Program-made: the position numbers and the translations under genes
From: Rotaria socialis
Lineage: Eukaryota; Rotifera; Eurotatoria; Philodinida; Philodinidae
DNA length: 64,000 bases
Reading direction: 5' to 3'
NCBI GenBank assembly: GCA_905331475.1
Contig: CAJNYU010001042.1
Coordinates: 1 to 64,000 of the forward strand
Shown: positions 34,571 through 45,928 of the stretch, one piece after another
Layout of the letters: each line of letters begins with the position of its first letter
Position numbering within the stretch: the stretch's first letter is position 1
Notes under the pieces: model-generated
Told to the model about the DNA's origin: nothing
The model's database searches: none
The model's input: only the letters and a program-made list of their open reading frames with translations

Positions 34571-35955
34571 ATTATAAGTATTGCAGCATGAATAAGTTAG
34601 CTTAGCAATGACATGAAACAAAGTGCTCGAGGATAATCTCTATAGTCAATAAAATGAAGGATTTATTCTCGATGACTATACTGAATCATAAAATCGCTAG
34701 AGATGCAAAATACTCTTAAGCATACTTCTATTTTGATAAATAAAATTTTAAAACTTTGCATTGATTTTTCTTCAGTGGTAGAGAACAATGATTTTGAAGA
34801 ATTCAAACTCTGAAATGAGCAACGTTTTCGGTTTATATTTTGAAATTAAAGGAAGACTAAAGATAAAACAAAATAATCCTGAGTATTTCATTTGCATAAA
34901 AAGTATTTAATGACTTGTTTTCTCGATATAGACAACGATGTTTTATCGATTTACTGTCATAAAGTATAGGCTATACTTAAAAATTCTCTGAATTTTGAAA
35001 AAATTTCATCTCACTGTGTCATATATGATTAAGAGAAAATTAGTATACATGAAGAAAATAATGCAAATGCTGATCATATTAATCATACATACAGAGCAGC
35101 CAGCTATTTATTACTCAAAAATGTTACTAAAACTAATTAAATTTATTTAAAAAACTAGGCTGTATTAGTATCCTTTCATCGCCATCTCACTTTCTCAACG
35201 TGAAAAATTACTTTTACAAATATGAACGTGTAATACATCTGATTGAATGAGTAATGAGACACTCGATTATCTTACGTTATTCTTGTCTCAATAAATAAAT
35301 GTAGAAATCACTTTTGCCCATTCATAAAGAGGTTAACGGTGCTGAAACTACTTTTATTAACTTTTCCACATGGTTACTGTAACTAATCATATTCATCGAT
35401 GCTCTTAATATTGTTTTGTTTTTCTTCAACTACACGAAAACCCTCGTATTACTTATACGATATGAAAATATATGAGGATGATGTGACTTTATAATATAAA
35501 TGATTGATATAAAGATGTATGATGATTCAAAATCGGCGTGATTGTTTTCTATGTTTTGATATATTTTATTAGAAGTTTGCCTCTAAGAAACAGTCTGTTT
35601 CATTTCTTCTTCCTACTGCTCAAAAGTACACGAAAACAGAATTAGTAATGGTTGTACAGTACGGTGTTGAATAATTTTCATGCAATCACAGGTAGAAGTA
35701 GAAAAAAGAGGCTATCACTGACTATTTCTTCGTTTTTTTATGCCCCGATAACACATCCGATTGCCAGTTGATTGTTTACAATTGGATAGCTATTGAGACG
35801 GTTCTGGCATTTTTATTCAGTGAAATGTATACATCTGACTCAGACCCACACTTTCATCAACATGAGTACGACGTTGAACAGAATTGGCGAAAAAAAGAAA
35901 AATTCCGTTATTTAATGTTTAGCTTCCTGCTTTCGTTTCCTGTCTTTTCAAGACA
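34571..35955. other. intergenic, no supported gene
   Basis: AT-rich, many short frames, nothing recognisable. The first 170 bp hold candidate poly-A signals for the SMI1-like gene. Confidence 0.45.
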
Positions 35956-36390
35956 ATGACTTTTTCGAGCAATTTGTTCTTACCAATTCGTCTGTTCGTA
36001 CTTGTAGTTGGTAGCAACTGGGTTCGCGTGCAACATCGATATTCGATTGGTGGCAAATTCACTTATGCAGAAAATAAAGCTACTACAACTGTGAATCTTT
36101 TGACCGGTAAAACTAATATCACATTTCAAGAAACAATCTGCACAGAACGCATGGTTGAAGTTGAAGATGAACTACGTGGTACGAGCGGTGAAGTAGAAAA
36201 GTCTTGCACCCGCGCTCGCTTTATTCCTCCTGATAAACTCGCAAAAACATGTATACTTTTTTCAAGAACCCTTGACGAATTGAAAATGTTAACTAACAAA
36301 TCCATAGATTACTCAGTTGGAGATAACTGGTCGAACAAAATAATGGAGAGTACTTTCATACATGCAACTGTAACTCGTCTGATTGGATAA
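35956..36390 (+). CDS. hypothetical 144-aa protein or gene fragment
   Basis: The frame begins MTFSSNLFLPIRLFVLVVGS, which could be a signal peptide or anchor. It continues with a strand-rich segment (GGKFTYAENKATTTVNLLTG), N-linked sites (N-I-T), and two cysteines (ETICTERMVEVEDE, EKSCTRARF). Composition and codon use look coding, more so than neighbouring frames. An acceptor-like TTTTCAAG sits just before the ATG, so this could be an internal exon joined to the upstream frame 35768-35959. I do not recognise the family. It may be a remnant of a larger secreted protein. Confidence 0.35.
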   Translation: MTFSSNLFLPIRLFVLVVGSNWVRVQHRYSIGGKFTYAENKATTTVNLLTGKTNITFQETICTERMVEVEDELRGTSGEVEKSCTRARFIPPDKLAKTCILFSRTLDELKMLTNKSIDYSVGDNWSNKIMESTFIHATVTRLIG

Positions 36391-38255
36391 CACGAAATAT
36401 TGACACTCAAACAGGCATCACATTGTTGCTGGATGAGATTTCGAAGTCGACTATAGGAAACAATCATAAGACCGAAATCCATGTTAGAACACTTATCAAA
36501 AGAGAAACTGCTGATAATGAAGTATGAGAATTGAAGAATTGTTGCACCTTTATATGCATACAGGCGAAGCATATTGAAATTTCACGCAGCTGCTAGTACG
36601 GTAAAATAGAAGGTAGATCCATCTATGCTTCAACTATGGAACTCCTCTCCACTGTTAATGCATGTGTGTGATGAAAGATATATTCATTAAAATATACAGT
36701 ATGGACTTAAAGCGCTTCGAAAACTGTGACTGTAAATAGATTCTATCACAAACCACCTAGAGAAAGAGAGAGTATTTTTCTACTATTCAAAAGTCGATAT
36801 GCCACGATATAGTTTCTTTTAATTGCTAGCAGTGCCAATTGAGCACAAATAATTATTTATTATCTATCCGAAAAACGATCATGGTTCTGTGTCTGTAAAG
36901 GTAATATCGAATATGGTGATCTCTGCTATTCTTTGAGCCGACTAAGTTCGCGATAATATTCTATGCAAAAGAATGGTAGATGATGTCAATTCGAGTGATT
37001 TTTATATCACCTTATTCTATGCCATCTTCACGGAGCTCTCATACGGTGAAATCATATAGTTTACGTTAGTATTATTGAATGGAATCGAATTCGCATCACT
37101 AATACTGAGAAAACCTATAATTCGTCAACAATGATTTCGAACAGGTGAAGAGAATATGAATTTGTATACTCGTTCGAGTCTTATACCTTACGTTCAGTTA
37201 ATGTGCTAATATTGCAAACTAAGAAGATTTTATTTTTGTAGGTAATGTTTATTCTAATGTTCATCTTTTTGTTCGCTTTCGATTCTCTTGTTTTGGCATC
37301 TGTAAAATCCTTTCATTATTTTTTTCTATCATTTGATTGATAAATTGTAATAGATTTTTAATTTTATTCCACATTGTGATGCATTGAAATTGTTTTTATA
37401 AGAATATTTCTGTGAAATTTTCTATGATCTAGTGAAATCAATAATCTGCCGGGCTTTTTTAAACTGATCTTAAAGATGAAAAATATAATTTATATCCTGG
37501 TTTACGAAAAAAACAAAATCAATGACACGTTTTTCGTCCCAAGTGAAATATTCAAGAAAGAAATTTTTAACTCTACCATTTCAGTAATTATTATTTCTAT
37601 TGATACCAGAAAAATCTGATGTATTCAACTATGATCAATTCTCTCTATTGTCCATCAATATCCGTACAGATATCGCAAATTGATCAGAATACAAATTCGA
37701 CTTTGAGTAGAGTAATTTTGCATGTCGGATTGATATCGGGAAGTATCACTATTTTAATTGAAACACACGCTGTTATTATCTATGTTTGAACCAATTGAAT
37801 GATCACGTGCTCGGCACGCGCTCAATGGTGCATACTGAAAAAATTATCCGCGCATAATAGTATTCATCTGAACTTAATGTATGAAAGGATGAAGAGAAAA
37901 TAATTTTTTTCTCCAAAAACTAATATTCTTCAGATTTCTATCTAGGATAGCGACTAAACTTGTATTAACATGTTTCTTCTACTATGACTGTATTATAGCA
38001 TGTGCCCTCATTGCCCTATCTAAGATTTTCTCTATATGGAGAAAATAAAAAAAATCTCATTTTCCTCCATCCTCTCGACTGCCCTCGTTCACTTTATGTT
38101 TCATTCACTGTCGAGGTTAATGTATTAAGTCATAACGTGCGCAGAGAATTACCCTAAGAATTATTATTTTCATCAGATAGAATCAAAAATATTCTACAGA
38201 GAATACTTGTATTGTTTACAATAGTTTTTCACTCATGGCCGTTTTGACTACTAGT
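36391..38255. other. intergenic, no supported gene
   Basis: AT-rich sequence without recognisable exons on either strand. Confidence 0.45.
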
Positions 38256-38428
38256 CAGGGACGGCGCGAAGTAATAAAAATATAGGGGGGTTACTTGAAA
38301 ACGGGAGGTTTTTTTTTCAAAAATCGGAGTAAATCAATAAAAATCTCTCTTCTATTTTCTTCAAATCGGAGTAAAATTGAAACAAAAATTTCCAAAGTTG
38401 GGGGAGGGGCTGGGGGGGCCCCCCCCTG
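38256..38428. mobile_element. possible hAT-like MITE fragment with G/C homopolymer tail
   Basis: It starts CAGGGACGGCGCGAAG and ends in a G-run/C-run hairpin (GGGGGGGCCCCCCCCTG). hAT MITEs often begin CAGGG and end CCCTG. An 8-bp duplication could not be matched, so the element may be rearranged or truncated. It ends 28 bp before the ATG of the nuclear receptor and so sits in its 5' UTR or promoter. Confidence 0.4.
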
Positions 38429-38455
38429 TAGATTAAATCAAAGCGTTCGACAATA

Positions 38456-40190
38456 ATGGAAAAATCATCGTCGAATCGTTCTATAAGTAAAAAAAGTCTG
38501 TCTACAGAAGTGAGTATTGAATGTAAAATTTGTGGAGAATTTGCTAAATATTCACATTTCGGCGTCGTTTCATGTAATCCATGCAAGATGTTTTTCAAAA
38601 GAAATGGTGAACACGGAAAAGTTAATTGAATATATCAGTATTTTCTTTTACCCGTCTGCATTCTTATTATTTTTTCAATTATAGGATGCTTTGAAATGTC
38701 CTTATAATGGTCATTGTGAAATAAATATTAATAATCGTCATGTATGCTCATATTGTCGACTATCCAAATGTTTTGATTGTGGAATGCAAACAGAATTGAT
38801 TCGATGCTCGTACTCAAAAAAAGATAAAACGAATCAAAAAAGCGCATCAGTGGCAGATGCAGAGCCAGTAGTTGCATTAAAGAAGTTAACACCGGTACGA
38901 TCGTTCTATTATCATACTTCAGTATATAATCTCTAGTATGATTAATAAAACTGTGAAGTTTCGAGTTTTTTTTCTCAAAATGAATAATTCCACGGAATAT
39001 CTACACCCCGGAATGTAACGGAAACTTGAGAAATTTTTAAGATAGAGGTCATGATTAGAAAGGAAAAAATCAGTCTAGACTTAAACGCATAAATTATTTG
39101 GAAAAATAACTCCATATTCTCTTTACTGTTCAATTGATATTTCATTTTGATATCAGTGAATTTTTTTCTGTAAATAATAGAAAATCGAAAAATATTTGTT
39201 ACTTTTCACACTATTAATTATTTTTAGCTATTTTTTCTTCAAAGTTCGTAGAAATAATATTATCGAACAAGAGAAAATCGATCCCTATCAATCCTATTCC
39301 TCTAAGGCACTGAAGAGCGAAACTTCAACGGTTTATATGTGAAAAGTATATTTTTCTATTCTAACCTCGTTCTCAATTAACAGAAAATGTTCAACTTGCT
39401 GACAAAAAACAATTGAAAATTTACGGACGATTTTCTTCATTGAATTTAAATCTATTGAATCGAATTATTTGAACCCAAATGGAATATTATGTACCATTAA
39501 AAAAACGGTTTTTTTCTGATACTTTCAGTTTAGTTTCTTGTGACATAAATTACTGTTTCTCTAATCTTTTTTTTAATGTTTAGATTCCTAATCTAAATAT
39601 TTTACAATCGGATCAATCAACATTAACTGTCAATAAATGGAATTTGATTTCCAAAATTTATCACATTGCTATGATGAATATAGTGAACTATCAATAGGTG
39701 AAACGTTTTATGTTTGAACAAAGTTCTCTACCAAGTAAATTACACAATAAATCAGGAGCAACAAGAGAGCTAACTTTATTCTCTATAAAATTCAATTAAT
39801 AGATTGTTCTAAACATTTCAATGCTGTTAAACCAATTACTCATTGATTTGTATTACGTGCTGCTATGCATTTAGCAGATCAACTTGATTTTGATACGATC
39901 GTCATGAAATTATTTTTCGCTATTGTTTTATGTGCAACAATTCGCTATGCCATCTATTCCGATGCGTCACTAATAAATTTATCACATATTAAAGGTAACT
40001 TACAGTATATTGAATTAACATGACAGTATTTATGTTTTATAGATATAATTTTGAACGTGCTGTTATATGTTGATCTGAGTTTCTTTAATGTTTTTTTTAC
40101 GATGGATGAAGCTGTTGTTAAAACACATGGTGTTCAATGGTTTTGAGATACTATTTTGTCTATTGTTGATTAAGCCAAACAAAGTTTGAC
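38456..40190 (+). pseudogene. nuclear receptor with preserved DNA-binding domain and decayed ligand-binding domain
   Basis: Exon 1 (38456-38620) and exon 2 (38685-38894) join in frame and encode both C4 zinc fingers: CKICGEFAKYSHFGVVSC, then CNPCKMFFKR (an unusual P-box), then CPYNGHCEI and CSYCRLSKCFDCGM. Exon 3 starts at 39584 after TTTAG (IPNLNILQSDQSTLTV). It soon shifts frame near 39655 (W-N-L-I-S-K, then L-S-H-C-Y-D-E-Y-S in another phase), and stops recur. Further LBD remnants are about 39715-39805 (FMFEQSSLPSKL), 39855-39995 (RAAMHLADQLDFDTIVMKLF) and about 40050-40140. The DNA-binding half could still be made as a truncated protein, but the ligand-binding half looks dead. Expanded nuclear receptors of this type are likely rotifer-specific. 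Confidence 0.7.
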
Positions 40191-40839
40191 TCTCAATGAA
40201 TAAATGTATTCATTTTCGGTTGTTTGAGTCCTATCTGTATGATGTTCAATGTTTCGATTTTAGATTTGAATAAATATGAAATAGAAATTAATCGATTTCA
40301 ATTTGAAAAAAGTTACTAAAATCTCTTGGCTATCGAATAATTATTTCAACAGCAAATTTCTTCGTTTGTTTAGAAAAGTAATGACCTATAAGAAAATTAA
40401 AATGTTCTAAACTAATCATTAAATCTTTATGATATGCATGCTATGGTATATTTTACAATCTACATTGAAGTTCATTTTCTTTTCAGAGAAAACTTTCATG
40501 TCTCTTCAAAAACCTTTTCATATCAAGTTACAGAGAATATATGCAATCGGCTTTTATGAAATTAATCATAACGTTCGCATTCCAGTAAATCAATTCTAGT
40601 CCAATTGTATAAAGAAAACTGTTCAAAGTATTTCAAATTTCCAAAAAGTAGAAGCCATTTTCTCTCCAATAGAGTGAAAAAAGTGATTAGAAAAATGTAA
40701 ATGTCAACAGAAAAAAAAAACATCAGATTTATAACTTTCAATATAATTTTACTGAAATTCAATGACATATATATTTAGAATATATCTTGTTCTCTTTGCA
40801 ACCACTTTAAATTTTTCTTTGTATTCTTTTAATAGGATA

Positions 40840-41105
40840 ACATCTCTATATAAAAGTTCGATCGCTTCAATATAATTCAAATCCATCAGATTTCCTTTTA
40901 TGGTAAACTTCTGCAATGTAACTGAAACGTCGCACTAGCACACATTAGATCTCCATGATCGTTGGGTACTGCGTGATGAGCTCATCGAATGAATGCAATA
41001 GCTCTAGTATGTTGATTGTGTCTGTGTGCAATAGCACCTAGATTAATAAGCACATTGCCTGAATCAGGATTTTCCGTAGGTAAGCCATTAACTAGTAGCC
41101 GAAAA
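40840..41105 (-). pseudogene. TPR-repeat gene remnant
   Basis: The minus strand from about 41105 reads NGLPTENPDSGNVLINLGAI, then AHRHNQHTRAIAF, followed by a stop. This matches one tetratricopeptide unit (N-L-G-x3-H...A-I-A-F) as in kinesin-light-chain-type rotifer TPR proteins. Downstream sequence keeps fragments (LNYIEAIELLYRD) in other frames. No complete gene remains. Confidence 0.45.
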
Positions 41106-41536
41106 TATCTTTTTGTTCGGTACACATATCATGGAACGTCATTCATTACATTAGCGAACACTTACCCAGTAAACCACGGATAATTATCGATATTGATTCT
41201 GTATCCAAACCTGTATTATTTGAAGTAAATCAATTACTATTTTCTCTATCAGTATGACAATCAACGTAACGAGTACTACTAAAACTACAATAATTCAAAA
41301 TTTAGAAAAGTGTCTTTAGAATATAAGAGATGAATCACTCAAAGCGACAGTTTCGTTATCTTGACTTTTTTTTTGTATGAAGCATAGACAGCAACAGTAT
41401 GTTTTATCTTATCAATATAAATCTGAATGTAGAACTTGTTGTCATATATTTATATAAGCAGATCTTATTGGAAGGTGAACCATTAATGAAAGAATAGATA
41501 AAGCACTGGTTTTCTATATATTGTGGTAGACTTAAA
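41106..41536. other. promoter-side intergenic of the beta-helix gene
   Basis: AT-rich, no recognised gene; it contains the presumed promoter of the secreted beta-helix gene. Confidence 0.4.
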
Positions 41537-44068
41537 GTGATCAAGATGCACCATTATATTGTAATTTTTATAGGAATATTTTTTGTTAATTTTACGCATA
41601 GTAGCTACACAACAAAACATTTTAGCAAACTATACCATCCTGGTTATAGTACAGTTGGAAATCTAAACGTTCCACTGGAATATGACTGTGCACTTCGTGC
41701 TTTCATCATTGAAATGGCTAGGTATATTGCTCCCCCGTCTTCGCAAACTTATTGGACAGAACTGAGTCAAAGTGCTTTTCAAATGAATCAATGCAACAAT
41801 GTTTCCATTGCTAAGAACACATGGAAGAATCGGACGAAATCGTTCAAGATAGCACCAGAAATACAACGAACAACTTGTTATCATAGAATATTTGTACATG
41901 ACTTTCAAGGCAATGATATGTATGATGGAACATTTGAACGGCCGAAGAAAACTATTCAAGCAGCCTTATCGTTTACACGTACTTTGCGTGCTACACTTGG
42001 CAGTGACAAGATATTATGTATTACCATACGAGGCGGGACTTACTATTTGGGCACAAATGCTACAACAACAAGCAGTCAAATAGGTGCCATTGCATTAACA
42101 GCCAATGACAGTAATCTTGTGATTGAAAACTATCAAGATGAGCGTGTCATATTGAGTGGTGGAACATTACTACAATTGCAATGGTCTACTCATGCTAAAA
42201 CAGCTGCTGGAGGTACTATCATGAAAGCTCATATACCACCATTCGTCAATTTGAACCAATTCAATGAGTTATACATTGATGATCGAAGAGCCATTGTTGC
42301 TAAGTATCCGAATGGTGATCCTTCTACTCAAGGATTATATGCAAAAGATCCTGGCTTTTCTTATGGTGCAAAAAGCTGGGTTTCGCCTATTGTCAATCCT
42401 AGCGTGAACATTCATGTAGATAAACCTTATCGAAATGGTACAGTGTTTACTAATTACCAGCTTGGCATAGGTGGCGGGGCTTCTGTGTTCAATCCACCTA
42501 GAAACTTCTGGAGTACTGCATCACCTACTGCCGGTAGAAACTACGTAGTTCCTCGAGGATTCACAGTGAAAAATGGTGCATTGCCTCATATTAGTAACTG
42601 GAGTAAGCCGACAACTGGTTTTGTGCATGCTTTTCATCCTGGTTACTGGGGTAGTTGGGTATTTGAAATAGCATCAGTCAATAGTACAAAAAATACGATC
42701 ATGTTCGGTCGAGGAGGTTTTCAAGAGGCACGTGGTTCACATAGTGGAGGCGCATTTTACGTGTCAAACATCTTTGAAGAGCTTGATGCTCCAAATGAAT
42801 GGTTTCTAGACAAAGATACTCGAACACTCTATTTTATGCCAAACGAAACAATGCCTCAGGTTTTTGTCGCTAGTCAAATCCCATGCTTGATTTCTATAAG
42901 CGGCAGTGATGATAAAAATTCTGCGAGTAATATCTTGATTCAAGGTTTGATATTTTCACAAACAAGTAATACATATATGCAAGATTATATGGTACCAAGC
43001 GGTGGTGATTGGGCTCTTCATCGAGGTGGCACTATGTATTTGACAAACACAAAAAATATAACTATTACACGCAACTTATTTACACAATTGGGTAGCAATG
43101 GTATAGCTTTGATTGATTACAATGATGCTACATCAATCGCTTTGAATGAGTTTGTATGGTTAGCCGATTCGGCAATCATTCTTGTTGGCAGTACGAATGG
43201 AATCGATGGTTTTAGCGTTATAAGTCAGCCTGCCAATACTCTAATACAATCAAATCTGATTCATGAAACTGGTATCTATATCAAACAATCATCGCCAGTA
43301 CTCATTTCTGTGAGTCGAAGTATTTCGGTTATTGGCAATCTCATGTTCAATATGCCACGAGCAGCTATCAATGTCAATGATGGCTTCTATGGCAATCATA
43401 CTCTCAGTTGGAATGTCATATTTAATACTGTGCGAGAAACTAGTGATCATGGGCCCATCAATTCGTGGGATCGGCAACCATTTTTGACAGATGCTGTACA
43501 GACAGGTTTACCTTCACTTTGGCAACATAAGAGTCATATTCATCATAATACTATATTCAATAATTATCGTTGTGTATGGCCAATCGATCATGATGACGGT
43601 AGCTGTTTCTATGAGGATAGCTATAATTTTCTAGTGTATGGAGGTAAAAAAAATTATTTAGGTCATTCAAAAACAGATCATCATGAGATTTATGTGTTTC
43701 CCGATGCAAACCAAAGCGATTTTATAAATAGTACGTGTCTTCGCGATACTGCAGCTCAGCGCGGCTCTAGTGGTTGGAATGAAGTTTGGATCAATAATAC
43801 GTGTGTACTTTTTAAGAGTTCAGTACCGTATCATATTCAAGGTTGTGATACATCTGATCTATTTGTACCTCTTTTGATGTCGAATCAAATTTATGTTCCA
43901 TCCGGAACACAAGTCGCATTTGTATGCAAAGTGAATGGTACTACTAAAAAACTCACCCTCAAACAATGGAACTCGTACGGCTTAGATCTTGGCACTACCA
44001 TCAATACAACACCCGATGTTCAAGACATCATTGAATGGGGCCGTGAAATGCTACAACGAGCAGAGTAA
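41537..44068 (+). CDS. secreted right-handed beta-helix (pectate-lyase-like) protein, 843 aa, intronless
   Basis: One uninterrupted 2.5-kb frame. MIKMHHYIVIFIGIFFVNFT is a signal peptide; the second Met (residue 4) is an alternative start. After a cysteine-containing N-terminal region, the beta-helix entry motif appears near residue 125 (RIFVHDFQGNDMYDGTFERP, then KKTIQAAL). IRGGTYYLG and many short strand/turn repeats follow (NLVIENYQDERVILSGG, NILIQGLIFS, NITITRNLFTQLGSNGI, IQSNLIHETGI, HIHHNTIFNN). EWFLDKDTRTLYFMP is typical of large secreted beta-helix proteins. The C-terminal 120 residues hold several cysteines and N-glycosylation sites. The fold suggests polysaccharide binding or cleavage, but no catalytic site can be assigned. 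The absence of introns fits acquisition from a microbe, as inference. An AATAAA cluster is near 44284. Confidence 0.8.
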   Translation: MIKMHHYIVIFIGIFFVNFTHSSYTTKHFSKLYHPGYSTVGNLNVPLEYDCALRAFIIEMARYIAPPSSQTYWTELSQSAFQMNQCNNVSIAKNTWKNRTKSFKIAPEIQRTTCYHRIFVHDFQGNDMYDGTFERPKKTIQAALSFTRTLRATLGSDKILCITIRGGTYYLGTNATTTSSQIGAIALTANDSNLVIENYQDERVILSGGTLLQLQWSTHAKTAAGGTIMKAHIPPFVNLNQFNELYIDDRRAIVAKYPNGDPSTQGLYAKDPGFSYGAKSWVSPIVNPSVNIHVDKPYRNGTVFTNYQLGIGGGASVFNPPRNFWSTASPTAGRNYVVPRGFTVKNGALPHISNWSKPTTGFVHAFHPGYWGSWVFEIASVNSTKNTIMFGRGGFQEARGSHSGGAFYVSNIFEELDAPNEWFLDKDTRTLYFMPNETMPQVFVASQIPCLISISGSDDKNSASNILIQGLIFSQTSNTYMQDYMVPSGGDWALHRGGTMYLTNTKNITITRNLFTQLGSNGIALIDYNDATSIALNEFVWLADSAIILVGSTNGIDGFSVISQPANTLIQSNLIHETGIYIKQSSPVLISVSRSISVIGNLMFNMPRAAINVNDGFYGNHTLSWNVIFNTVRETSDHGPINSWDRQPFLTDAVQTGLPSLWQHKSHIHHNTIFNNYRCVWPIDHDDGSCFYEDSYNFLVYGGKKNYLGHSKTDHHEIYVFPDANQSDFINSTCLRDTAAQRGSSGWNEVWINNTCVLFKSSVPYHIQGCDTSDLFVPLLMSNQIYVPSGTQVAFVCKVNGTTKKLTLKQWNSYGLDLGTTINTTPDVQDIIEWGREMLQRAE

Positions 44069-45072
44069 CATCGAAAAGAAACAATGTTTTTTTTTTAATT
44101 GACTTGATCATTTTTGTATGCAGTATTGCATAAGTTTATTTTCTCTTTAATGGAAAATTTAAGAGTAGCTATACATAAAAATAATCTTTACAAAATGAGA
44201 ATGCTAATCATCAGATAAGATTGAAAGTCATTCTGCGTACTTTTATTGAAAATATGATGATGATCTTGTACTTTGACATTTGTTCAATAAATAATAAGTC
44301 ATTGTCATTTCATACAATTTCTATTCTACTCTTGTAATTTTGTTCATTTTCTTCAAATTGATTGAACATTTAATTAAGTTTCCCATTTTTGTAGGCACTT
44401 CGAAATAAAATCAATTTGATATTTCTTTCGAAAACAAAAACAACAAGTATTCCATAGATCGAACAATTATCGTAGAACTGAAAATAATTGATTGTATCTT
44501 ATTAAATTTGATAAGATAAATATTCAACAATGATGAATAAATTTCGGAGAGACCCTGTATAACAAGCGTTTCAATGTAGATTAGTAAAAATCAAATAATT
44601 CTATAAATCATTTCAATTAATCTGCACATTTAATATGCCAGGAATCTTATAGGGACCGTACATTATTGTAAAAGTATTGTGGTGTGCAATTTTTATCCTG
44701 CACTATAACTATTAACGAACTAGAACATATTGCGCTGTGATAGATAGTAGAAGTTTCATCGACTAAATACATCATGAGAGTGATCTTACAATAAGTATAC
44801 TTTGTGATACGTGTGATTTTGATCGGATACTTTCTCTCATCATAAAAGTAGAAATTTTAATTTCAATAAGGCAATCTTACGTTTATAAAGAAATCAATGT
44901 TTTAATTCATTGAACAACTTGACAAATGATTTATACCATTATAATTCGATTGAGAACTAGGTACGCATCACGTTATTTTCTGGATAGTGTCAAGCAAAGC
45001 ATGTAGAGCAGTATCGTGTAGTAATACTGAAAAATATTCAAGCAAAAAAATAATATTTCACATTGATCTGCA
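44069..45072. other. intergenic, no supported gene
   Basis: 3' flank of the beta-helix gene with AATAAA at about 44287, then AT-rich sequence without exons. Confidence 0.45.
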
Positions 45073-45633
45073 TCAGTTCGATATCGAGTACTGTTCTTCA
45101 GACGCCGTTGGTTGTTGAGGTAAGCAAGATTTCCGTCGAATATCTTCGTTAATGTAAACTCCCAACTGTTCAAAAATATCGGCCATCACTTGTCGGAAGT
45201 CATTAGCATCTATATCTCCTGCATCAGATCGTCCGTCTAACTCGTCTATGCAATAAAGTACGTGAATAATTGCCCTTCTGTAAAGTTTTAATTCAATTCG
45301 ATTGATATTAAACACTTGATCACGGTTTGTACATGGTACCAATCTTTTATATTCATCTACTAAACTATCCGTTGCGCAATAAAGATGAAATTGTTTTCTT
45401 GGACATTGTAATTCTCTAAATCGGTAGATAAGATCGACCGCAGTATGTGGCACAAATATGTCTATTTCTTTAACTGTACTTTGATGACGCGTAAGTGTAT
45501 CGATAAATTCATCTCGTGTGATGCAATGAATAAAAAAATCGCTGATGAAGAAAGTCTAGTTTACGAAAATCTTTGAGCGCGTCGTGCGGACCAAGAAAAA
45601 TCAGTAGTGATTCATAACTCGCGTGAAACATTG
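45073..45633 (-). CDS. hypothetical protein fragment, alpha/beta receiver-like family, probably broken
   Basis: An open frame of 126+ codons ends in QQPTASEEQYSISN. The same frame extends upstream to about 45545 (DFFIHCITRDEFIDTLTRHQ). It contains TVKEIDIFVPHTAVDLIYRF and FHLYCATDSLVDEYKRLV, alternating strands and helices. Farther 5', an ATG at about 45633 (MFHASYESLLIFLGPHDALK) is in a different frame, so a frameshift or a tiny intron lies near 45550. The pattern L-x5-TV-x2-I-x4-P also occurs in the 47196-48462 gene (STVHHIYVLSP), suggesting the same family. Function unknown. Confidence 0.45.
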
Positions 45634-45928
45634 TAATTAACTATCTACAAATCATTCATATTACATATAAGCGAAAATATTATTTGCTAGACAATTTATG
45701 AATGTGTGTGTTCGTTTCGTTAAATGAGTCTTATTTTCACACACGCACATAAAACCGAAAATAATAAGAATATTTCAATGAAGAAACAAGGCCTTTCGAA
45801 ATGTTAATAATTAGTGTTTGATTATGGATCGATATTTGAACCTTGTCATTATTAAAACTACACAAAAATCATCGGTATCTATTGAAAACGTCGAACGAAA
45901 AACCAATCGAACGGAAAAAAGGTCGAAT

